Assembly: GCA_003427395.1 (NCBI GenBank)
Contig: BFEA01000171.1
Coordinates: 2,723,642 to 2,744,336 of the forward strand
Reading direction: 5' to 3'
DNA: 20,695 nt
Source: Chara braunii
Lineage: Eukaryota; Streptophyta; Charophyceae; Charales; Characeae
Program-made: the position numbers and the translations under genes
The notes under the pieces: generated by a model
Told to the model about the DNA's origin: nothing
Database searches by the model: none
The model's input: the letters and a program-made list of their open reading frames with translations, nothing else
Shown here: in pieces, positions 1 to 7,790 of the stretch
Layout: every line of letters starts with the position of its first letter
Position numbering within the stretch: position 1 is the first letter of the stretch

Positions 1-20
1 TGTGTGTGTGTGTGTGTGTG
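1..20. repeat. (TG)n microsatellite
   Basis: Ten uninterrupted TG dinucleotides begin the window. It is a simple repeat cut by the window edge, so its true length is unknown. Confidence 0.97.
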
Positions 21-54
21 ATCGGGTGGGGGTTGGGGGGGTGACCCATCCCCC

Positions 55-56
<2 letters not shown>

Positions 57-120
<64 letters not shown>
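57..120. repeat. (CAAT)n microsatellite
   Basis: Sixteen perfect CAAT tetranucleotides, followed by CATT and an A-rich tract. The purity suggests a recent, probably length-polymorphic expansion. It is non-coding, although it keeps a reading frame open as a serine-isoleucine-asparagine-glutamine repeat. Confidence 0.97.
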
Positions 121-124
<4 letters not shown>

Positions 125-481
125 CAATTAAAAAAAAAAAGGAAAAAGAATCTATCTATTTTGAGTCCGGTTTTGTTTTTGATTTTTTAAAAATAATTTT
201 AATGCTAAAAAAAGAAACATAAAAATATGGGGATGTAGAGAGCAAAAAAATCTACACCCCCATATATTGTTTTTTTTTTTTTCACCTATGTTTTGCCTGG
301 AATAAAAAAATCCGCGGGCCGAGTTGTACCACGTTCAACTCGGTCCAACGGGGAGTTGAAACGGGAGTTGAATGGGAGTTGAACCGTTCAACTCAAAACC
401 CCCGTTGAATCGGATTTCGGACACATAGGCGTGGACAGCAGACAGAGAACGGACACGGCCTCTGCTAACGACGACAACCCC
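121..481. other. Gene-free AT-rich stretch with short palindromes
   Basis: No coding region is recognisable. The first part (121-300) is A/T-rich with long A and T runs. At 224-239 and 251-268 lie imperfect inverted arms (AATATGGGGATGTAGA against TCTACACCCCCATATATT) around an A-rich 11-base loop. From about 330 the sequence becomes GC-richer and is dominated by GAGTTGAA and TTCAACTC words. Confidence 0.7.
376..394. repeat. Near-perfect palindrome of GAGTTGAAC arms
   Basis: GAGTTGAAC is followed by one C and then GTTCAACTC, so 9-base arms pair perfectly around one base. It lies in a cluster of the same words (about 330-410): GTTCAACTC near 330, then GGAGTTGAA, GGAGTTGAA and GGAGTTGAAC, then a CGTTGAA. 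This may be a terminal inverted repeat remnant or a self-folding repeat. No function can be assigned. Confidence 0.7.
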
Positions 482-562
482 CATAAACCCCTATAAGGGC
501 AATTCACAAGGCGATTAATTTTGCGTACCCACATAAACCCCTATAAGGGCAATTCGCAAGGC
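482..562. repeat. 50-bp direct repeat, two copies
   Basis: The block CATAAACCCCTATAAGGGCA, followed by ATTC(A/G)CAAGGC, occurs at 482-512 and again at 532-562 with a 50-base period. Related words (CCCTCATAAGGCAATTCTC) recur inside the 656-bp repeat at about 790 and 1446. The short array and the long duplication therefore share ancestry. Confidence 0.85.
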
Positions 563-569
563 CTCTGCT

Positions 570-1892
570 CTCGAGCGCTTTTGCATACCGAAAGGTCTCT
601 GACAATGCAAACCATCGCGACAGGCCAGGCCGTTGAATAGTGTGGTCTAATTTATCTGGAAACTAAAAGTCCGCCAGGATCCGAACTTGGCGTCGGTAGG
701 AGTGGCGAGGAAGCGGTTTTTGCGCTGCACGTCGCAGATTGGGAGGGAGGTCAGCGGCCGCACACAAGCTGTTGCTCAACCCCCTTTAAACCCTCATAAG
801 GCAATTCTCAAGGCTGGCACTTTTGCGCACCCAACGGTATCCGGCAATCAGACACATGCAAAAGCGCGGGGCGTTGGTAAGGGCGGTAAAATAAATAGCG
901 AATGTCGAAGTCCGCTCGAATCCGAACTTGACAAAAAGACACTGTTTTGGTTTTCCTGTGGGCGCTGCTATATCTGTGTGTTTATGCGGCGACACCATGC
1001 CAAGGCCCGTCGGTTGGGACCTTGAAAAATGCAGTGTAGCCAATAGCCCCATAAGACCCCTACAAACCGTCACAACAACGCACATTGGCAAGAAGCGTGT
1101 GATTTCAGCGATGCGGTCAGAACAGCGCATGTCGAAAGGAACACGAAAAGAATCACCTAAGCAGCTCGCGGCGTGGCAAGCGCCAAACCGCAAGTCCGCC
1201 GGGATCCGAACTTCGTGTTGTCGCCCTCGAGCGCTTCTGCATACCGAAAGGTCTCTGACAATGCAAACCATCGCGACAGGCCAGCCCGTTGAATGGTGTG
1301 GTCAGACTCATCTGGAAACCAAAAGTCCGCCGGGATCCGAAGTTGGCGTCGGTAGGAGTGGCGAGGAACCGGTTTCTGCGCTGCACGTCGCAGATTGGGA
1401 GGGAGGTCAGCGGCTGCACACAAGCTGTTGCTCAACCCCCTTTAAACCCTCATAAGGCAATTCTCCAGGCAGGCACTTTTGCGCACCCAACGGTATCCAG
1501 CAACCAAACACAGGCGAAAGTGCGGGGCGTTGGTAAGGGCGGTAAAATAAACGGCGAACGTCGAAGTCCGCTCGAATCCGAACTTGACAAAAAGACACTG
1601 TTTTGTTTTTGCTGTGGGCGCTACTATATCTGTGTATTTTTGCGGCGACACCATGCCAAGGCCAGTCGGTTGGGACCTAGAAAAATGCAATGTAGCCAAT
1701 ACCCCCATAAGACCCCTACAAACCGTCGGAACAGCGCACATTGGCAGGAAGCGTGTGATTTCAGCAATGCGGTCAGAACAGCACACGTCGGAAGGAACAC
1801 GAAAATAATCACCTAAGCAGCTCGCGGCGTGGCAAGCGCCAAATCGCAAGTCCGCCGGGATCCGAACTTCGTGTTGTTGCCCTCGAGGCGCT
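570..1892. repeat. 656-bp tandem duplication with internal sub-repeats
   Basis: Landmarks recur with an offset of exactly 656 bases: CTCGAGCGCTT at 570 and 1226, GACAATGCAA at 601 and 1257, CGTCGGTAGG at 691 and 1347, GTCGAAG at 904 and 1560. Each unit carries three copies of a motif close to AGTCCGCCGGGATCCGAACT, at 68/909/1193-type spacing (668, 909, 1193; then 1324, 1565, 1849; gaps 241, 284 and 131). A seventh weak copy lies near 1982, so a third unit probably began and decayed. The units differ by scattered substitutions. Long open frames on both strands recur with the same period, and I treat them as by-products of the repeat. I do not recognise the family. Confidence 0.9.
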
Positions 1893-2160
1893 GGCGGACG
1901 CCGTTGCAACAGGAAGCGCGAAACCAATAACCGCCAACCAAAAAACGGCAATGGTGGGTAGGAATACCTGGCGGAAAGGGAAGTCCGGATACGGGCGAAC
2001 TACAACAATCAAGCGGTGTGTTATCACGGGCGTTGTTCGTTATTCAACGAGGCCATCGCCACGAAACACGCGGCGCACACGACGAAGAAACACCGTCAAC
2101 ACTTCAGCGAGCGGTGGCGTCGTTCTCCATCTTGCGCACACAGCGTGTTCATTGTTTGCT
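1893..2160. other. No gene seen
   Basis: Moderately GC-rich sequence between the 656-bp duplication and the next repeat block. Open frames are short and show no recognisable motif. The start may be a diverged third copy of the 656-bp unit. Confidence 0.6.
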
Positions 2161-2470
2161 CGGGAGCTCGCAGTCCTGGCGTTGATCGAACGCAATGCTC
2201 CATGGCATCGCTCACGACCAGCGCCAGGAGCGAGCGCTGATCATGCCCCGGCTCTTGGATGGATGATGTGCACGTCGTGTGTGCGCAGATACATGGCGTT
2301 GGGCGTGCGCAATGCGGTGGCGCATCGCGCACGACCAACGCCAAGAGCGCGCGCTGATCATCCACGTGCTTTCGGATGGAGATGACACCAGCTCCCCCTG
2401 CATTGACACCGTAGAGCGCGCGCTGATCATCCACGTGCTTTCGTGGTGAGCGGCACGTGGATGATCGGCA
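2160..2470. repeat. Degenerate tandem repeat of about 117 bp around GCGCTGATCAT
   Basis: The word GCGCTGATCAT occurs at 2234, 2351 and 2420 (gaps of 117 and 69). The first two copies share long flanks including GCGTTG...GCGCAATGC and CGCATCGC(T/G)CACGACCA. The third copy is truncated on its left. On the minus strand the repeat reads as a peptide repeat of the type DDQRALLALVV, which is a consequence of the DNA repeat. No gene is supported. Confidence 0.75.
2425..2466. repeat. Perfect 14-bp inverted repeat (hairpin)
   Basis: GATCATCCACGTGC at 2425-2438 and GCACGTGGATGATC at 2453-2466 are exact reverse complements around a 14-base loop. One G-T pair and two more Watson-Crick pairs extend the stem outward to about 17 positions. 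The left arm is part of the third 117-bp repeat copy, and the same arm also occurs at about 2355 without its partner. It could fold in DNA or RNA; no role is shown. Confidence 0.85.
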
Positions 2471-2769
2471 TCCTCTGCTCGAAGGCCAAAGTGCGTTTTT
2501 TGTAACAGACCATGGTCGCGCGTAGCCCACGTGGCACCCGCTTATCTTCCACCGCACCCGTCGCGACAACTGTCTCTCCTGCTCTCTCAGTTCGCCGCGC
2601 TACCTAGCCTTGGATCTCGTTGATGATACAAAAAAAGGTGCGAAACATTGAGTATTTTTCAAATTGTTAGCCAAGTTGGAGAGGGTTGTTGATTATTCCT
2701 ATGATTGCCGAACTGAACATCGTGGGGATGCGGAAGAAAAGGAACGTGGAGGAGTCACAAGTCGTCTGG

Positions 2770-3090
2770 TAGATCGAGAGGAACGAACGATTGAGAAGGA
2801 AACAAAGAAACCATGTGCCCCATTGCCAACCCCGGCGATCAACATGTGGTTGATCGCGACGAACGAACGAGTGAGAAGAAAAGAAAAGAAAGAAACCATG
2901 TGTCCCAATGCCAAGCTCAACCCTAGCAGGAATGATGTGGACGATGGCGACGAAAAAAAAGAATGAGAAGAATAGTAAACACAAACATCGTGTGCCCCAG
3001 TTTCATCGATAGCCGTTCCCAGCACATGCGACACGCGTCGCGCCGAGGCGGCTATCATGCGCCGGCATCAATGTGCCCCAATGCCAGCCC
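2770..3090. repeat. Degenerate tandem array, 86-89-bp unit, about four copies
   Basis: A block ending in CATGTG(C/T)CCCA(T/A)TGCCA recurs at about 2811, 2897, 2986 and 3068. It is preceded by a purine-rich GAACGAACGA...GAGAAG tract whose A/G content drifts between copies. The first two copies are 86 bases apart and the later ones are more diverged. The region has no recognisable coding content. Confidence 0.75.
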
Positions 3091-3141
3091 CGACAGTTGT
3101 CGTCAACGGCCCAGATGTGGGCAGGCAGAACACCGCTGTAC

Positions 3142-4781
3142 CTTGAAGAAATGGCACAACTCTTTGACGACGACGAAGCGCAGACGATGGCGACCACGTG
3201 TCCACGGGGAACGCGAAGACGGGGTGGGCGGGGACTATAAGAGAGGAGCCAATAGTCGTCGAGTCGGACGATGAGGGGCAGGAAGGCAAGGGAGAGCCGA
3301 CCATACTCCTCCTGGGAAGGATGGAAGATCTGTTGGAAAAGGTGGGGAGATACCAGCGGAAGTTGCAAGTCCTGTGTGAAGAAGCCCGAGAGTGGGAGGC
3401 CAATCTGCCTGAGGTCTTCCTCTACGACTCCGGACCTGAGCCTTCGCCAGGACAACAGGGGTACCCAAGAGTGGCGATCGTAGGGGCGGGTCCTAGGTCA
3501 GGTATGGCCTATAGACCCCCCACGATGCATGGGAGGGTGCCGCAGGCGGCTCGGACCAGGAGCCAAAATAAGGCTGGGCCTAGTCAAGAGCCCAGTCAGG
3601 CACCCCCTCGAAAGGAGCCTTAGCCTGGATGTAGGAAGGAGGTGGTGGAGGTTGCGGAGGAAGAGGAAGAGGATGACGAGGAAAAAGATGAGAGGCTCTG
3701 ACAAGAGGAGGATCAGCGGGTGGAGCTGAGGGCCAAAAAGAGAGGAGCTCGGGAGGAGGTCGAGCCAAGCCTGCCTGACAGTGTGCCTAAGAGGAAGAAG
3801 TACGTGGTCCGGATGGAAGAAGGCTTTGATGTGGAGCGGATGGTGGACAAGCTCCTGGAAGGCCACAATGACTTGATGAACTTAAAGGTTATCCTGGCGC
3901 CGGCGCCAAGGCTCCGTGGTAAGTTGAAAGGGTGTCTCTCGCGAAGGCTGGTACCAAATGTCCATCTGAGTACGGTCCTGCCCCGGGAGGTGGAGTGGAC
4001 CGAGGCAGGGACAAGGATCGACTGAAAATGTGTGGCGTGTGGGCAGGTGGATCTGGTGATAAAGAACCAGAAATGCGCTGGGATGGTGGACACGGGCGCA
4101 GAGATGAACATCATTAGGGAGAAGGAGGCGGTGATGATAGGCATGGACATCGACCGCTTGGACCATAGCATGCTGCACGGCGCTAATTGCAAGGCCGCTT
4201 TTTGCGGCACAGCGTCTAATGTGATTATAGAGATTGGGAAGGTGCGAGCCAGGACTTGCTTCTTTGTCATGCCCGATGTTGATCATCCCATCCTTCTGGG
4301 GCGGTCGTTCCTATGCTGGACGGAAATGTTGATCTTCAACAAGCACGACGGAACAATGATCCTGATCCTGTGCGACCCGGCGTGTGGGAATCATGAAGTT
4401 GTCACATGCCGGAACACGGGGCCGGGGAGCGGGAGATATAGGTCCAATCTAGACTCCTTCACCTTTGGGGAGTCAGAGAACGAGCGGAGACGGCTTTGGA
4501 AAATGCCCGAGGAGAAAGATAGGGCTGAGGTGCTGACATTGAGCCTCACGGATGTGAATAAGGCCATGGAGGTGGTGTCGGCTCACGACATGAAGGATCC
4601 GGAGGCCATTAAGGCATTGAGGGAACAGGTTTTGGAGAACCCCCAGGTGGGGGAGGTGGAGTTGGTGTATCGGCTTCCGGGAGGGAGGGGAGGCCCTGCG
4701 ATGGCCCAGGCCCGAGCGACAAGTCGGCCTTTTTTAGGGGAGGGCTTAAGCAGGGTTCCCAAAGGCGGTACAAGACCATAG
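3142..4781 (+). pseudogene. Gag-like linker and aspartic protease of element 1
   Basis: A short remnant (3142-3195, peptide MAQLFDDDEAQT) precedes a frame that stays coding from 3198 to 4781, apart from stops at 3621 (TAG), 3699 (TGA) and 4023 (TGA). The first part is hydrophilic, with an acidic stretch (VVESDDEG) and a coiled-coil-like segment (MEDLLEKVGRYQRKL). After a lysine/arginine-rich patch (VPKRKK) comes the retropepsin: active-site DTGAE (Asp codon 4089-4091) and the flap-distal HPILLGRSFL typical of the family. No CCHC zinc knuckle is visible and most of capsid is missing. The protease would process the polyprotein. Apparent methionine starts here are not real ATGs; translation of the intact ancestor would have begun upstream. 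Confidence 0.85.
4730..4736 (+). other. T TTT TTA heptamer at the protease-RT frame change
   Basis: In the protease frame the codons read CCT TTT TTA GGG, so the heptamer T TTT TTA sits in the register of a -1 slippery site, the same heptamer used by HIV-1. The RT frame is exactly -1 relative to the protease frame and opens across this point, while the protease frame stops at 4779-4781. It could be a programmed frameshift site. It could equally be a lost base beside a T run, because two further -1 shifts occur later in this decayed element. Confidence 0.4.
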
Positions 4782-5655
4782 ATAAGAAGTGCCGCCCAGT
4801 TCCCGTGCTCGTCACAGAGGATGAGGAAGCCTACTATGAGCGGGAGCGAGGTTTCATACGGCGTATGCGGGAGCACGCGTTGGCCGGGCCGTGCCGTATC
4901 AACGACGAAAATGAGGGGAAGCTGATAATTGGGGAGCCCGATTTCCTGTCCACCCAGGAGAGAACGTTGATGGTGGGGCTGATGAAGAAAAGACACCGCG
5001 CGTATGCATTCAACGACGACGAGCGTGGGAGGCTGGATGTGGACAAGATCCCGATGATCAGGATCCACACGGTCCCACATGAGCCATGGAATCTAAGGGG
5101 CGCGCGATACCCAAATCCGGATGAGGAGAAGAAGGTGGTGGACTACCTGGACGGCAAGATGCGGACGCACGTGGCCAACTATTCCAGTGGACCGTATGCG
5201 TCACCTTGGTTTTGTTTTATCAAACCAAATGGAACGCTAAGGTGGGTGCAGGACTTGCAGCGGTTAAATGTCGTGACGGTGCGGGATGCGGGGGGGTTAC
5301 CAAACGCGGACGCGCTGTCAGAGTCGTGCACAGGGAGGCCTATAATCTCGCTCATAGACCTCTACTCTGGGTACGACCAATTCCCTGTATACCCGCCAGA
5401 TAGGCCTGTAACGGCAATGCACACTCCCAGAGGGCTGATTCATATGAACGTGGCGCCTCAAGGTTGGACGAATGCAGTGGTGATGGTGCAAAGGCATATG
5501 ATCAGGGCCATGCACACGGTCAGTCCACATATCACTGAGCCCTATATTGATGACCTGGCGGTCAAAAAAGTCCGAAGGAGAAGGACGAAGACGAAGTGAT
5601 TCCCGGTGTGCGGCGCTTTGTCTGGAAGCATGTCCAAGACATCGATCGGGTTCTA
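4733..5655 (+). pseudogene. Reverse transcriptase domain of element 1
   Basis: The open part (4733-5599) carries LRWVQDLQRLN (motif around the RT fingers), IISLIDLYSGYDQFPV with the first catalytic Asp (5357-5359), a TPRG...NVAPQGWTNA block (motif B) and YIDD at 5543-5554 with the paired catalytic aspartates. YIDD instead of YMDD/YVDD is tolerated in the family. The frame is lost in the A6 run just after YIDD (about 5562-5567). It continues in another frame to about 5655, where the peptide VRRFVWKHVQDIDRVLG can be read, and then shifts again. Function in the ancestor: DNA synthesis from the element RNA. This copy cannot make an intact enzyme. Confidence 0.9.
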
Positions 5656-5656
5656 G

Positions 5657-7790
5657 GTTATTGGAGGAACATAACCTGACGGCGAGCGGCCCCAAGTCGA
5701 AACATTATATGAGAGAGGCCACGATTCTAGGGTTCATCTGCAATGAGAGTGGACGGAGGCCTGACGTAAAGAAGACAGATAAGATTCTTAAGTGACCAGT
5801 GCCCTTTCGCTCAATAACGGATGTGAGGAGCTTCCTTGGGACGTGCGGATTTTGGAGGAGCTTCGTGAATGACTTTGCCACGAAGACGGAGCATTTAAGG
5901 AAGTTGGTGCACCAGGATCAAGAATGGGTCTGGGGCGAAGATAAGGAAGAGGCGGTCGGTAGGATGAAGGGAGAGTTTAAGAAAGGAGGCTTGGTATTGG
6001 GAGCGCCAAACTATGAGGTCACGGAGGAAAGACCATTCGTCATTGAGACGGACGCTGGGCCAACTGCCTTGGGAGAGGTCCTGATTCAGACAGATACTGA
6101 GGGGAAGGAGAGGCCGCTAAGATTCGAAAGTCGTACCCTCAATACAACTGAGAGGAACTGCTCTCAGTTCAAAAAGGAGACGCTGGCGGTACTTCATTGC
6201 CTATGGACCTTCCGGAACTATGTTTTTGGCAGGAGGCTCATCTTGAGGGTGGACCCTATTGCACTGGCGTGTTCCCTGAAGAATTATACTCCATCTGACT
6301 CAACCGTCGCAAGATGGTTGACCTACATTTGGATGTTTAATATCGAGATGGAAAGGATCCCAGAGAACAAGAACAGGGCAGATGGGTTAAGCCGCATCAA
6401 CTGGGACGGATCGGACGAGGAATCGATAGAAGACACACAGCCAGTTGATGGGTTTCTGGATCAAGAGGAGGACGTTCGCCTGCACATAAACGAATGGTCC
6501 CTGCGAGTTCCCAGTTGTGTCAGCCACCCCATATGGCTGGCACCAAAGGGGTACGAGCAGAAGGAAGAGTTAGTCCTCAAGCCCTTTCAGGAGGAGGATC
6601 CGTGGGGAANTAAGGATGTTGGTTGGATNATGAAGTTGGCGTTGGCAGGTANGCACAGTCTGGTGGAGNAAGTGAGGANAATAGAGGAAGNCCCCGCTCA
6701 GGTAGAGGAGCATGAGCAGCTAATGGGAGGGATGTACCTGCTCACCAATACGCTCCTGCAGGGAGACTTCGACCGGAAGGGCTCGTTCAGTCACGAGGAG
6801 GATGAGATTCTGGTTCCTGAAAGCCGAGACGACGAATTCGAGGAAGGAGAAATCAAGGAGGCGTTTCGGGCGGAGGAGTATGATGGGATCTACCGGGAAT
6901 TGGGGTTGCTCCTATCATGTAAGATGAAAGATGGAGATGCAAGTGCCAAGGCACAAAAGATGAGGCACCTCTATGTGGTAAGGGACGGCCACTTGTTTAT
7001 AAAGCGGCAGGTCGGGAACCCCAGGAGGATCGTATGTGGAAGAAACCGGCAAATTGATATCATAGCGGCCCTACACGATGGTATAGCAGGGGGGCACAGA
7101 GGGGTAAGTGCCACATGCGCAAAGATAAGCGAGCTATACCATTGGGATGGGATGCTGAGGATGGTTATCAAATACTGCCGGTCCTGTATACCTTGTCAAG
7201 AGAGGTCAGCGCAAAGGCCTGGAGAACCCCTACACCCAAGGTTAGAAAGGGAAGTCGGTGCGGTCGTACACATGGACCTGTTATTCATGCCAGCAGGGGA
7301 TAATGGGTGTAACTACATCTTCGAAGCACAGGATAACCTTACTGGGTTTGTGGACGGACGAGCTATCCGAACGAAGACTGGCCCGATTTTGGCGAACTGC
7401 ATCGAGGAGTATTACCTGTGATACCCTTTCGTCAGGGAGTTCGTGATGGATCGAGGATCAGAGTTTACCTGCAATGAGGTGAGGATGTTGCTTGCAGGGT
7501 ATGGCGTAGTGGCCAACTATACTACGGCCGCACACCCTTAAGCGAACGCTCCTGTGGAGAGAGGGCACAGTATCATCACGAATCTCCTGGCTAAGTGGAC
7601 AGAGGGCAAGCCTGGTCAGTGACCGAAGTTCTTGCGCGCAACTTTCTTCGTGGAGAATGTTACGGTAAAGAGGACTACCAAGTACGCGCCAACCACGCTA
7701 TGGTATGGGAGGCATGCCACCTTTCCCATAGAAAGCTTTATGAAGACATGGAGGCGCCAGGACTTGGAGGTAAACCTGTCGTATAACATG
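5657..7790 (+). pseudogene. RT thumb, RNase H and truncated integrase of element 1
   Basis: One frame runs from about 5657 to 7790 with TGA at 5793, TGA at 7419, TAA at 7539 and TGA at 7620. The connection region (SITDVRSFLGTCGFWRSF) precedes RNase H with acidic residues at Asp 6051 (IETDAG), Glu 6177 (KKETLAVL), Asp 6252 and Asp 6381 (NRADGLSR). A glutamate-rich spacer follows and contains six N positions (6610-6691). The integrase zinc finger is HDGIAGGH then CRSC (7176-7187). The catalytic triad is Asp 7275, Asp 7449 (VMDRGSEF) and Glu 7557 (PVERGH), with 57 and 35 residues between. The C-terminal DNA-binding module is absent because the frame passes into unrelated sequence near 7780. Confidence 0.9.

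Larger units (their letters stand above)
3142..7790 (+). mobile_element. Element 1: decayed, 3'-truncated Ty3/gypsy retrotransposon
   Basis: Domains run in the Ty3/gypsy order: gag-like linker, retropepsin, reverse transcriptase, RNase H, H2C2 zinc finger and DDE integrase. The order RT-RH-IN excludes Ty1/copia. The frame moves 0 to -1 at about 4730, again at about 5565 and again at about 5657. In-frame stops lie at 3621, 3699, 4023, 5793, 7419, 7539 and 7620. No LTR, primer-binding site or polypurine tract was found. The left edge abuts repeat DNA at about 3140, and the right edge ends inside the integrase at about 7780, where an unrelated reading frame begins. Boundaries are approximate. 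Confidence 0.9.

Noticed and set aside
909-935. TCGAATCCGAAC word resembling a tRNA T-loop
   Set aside because: No acceptor stem, D-arm or anticodon arm can be placed around it, and the word is one of several variants of the internal repeat motif.
786-1951. Minus-strand open frames of 161 and 169 codons and plus-strand frames of 112 and 175 codons in the 656-bp repeat
   Set aside because: They repeat with the DNA period on both strands, show no domain, have no consistent start, and are best explained as frames kept open by the duplication.
2770-3090. Possible CRISPR-like array
   Set aside because: Repeats are long and degenerate and run head to tail without unique spacers; the context is eukaryotic.
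3230-3243. CTATAAGAG as a TATA box
   Set aside because: It lies inside the gag-like frame, without other promoter features.
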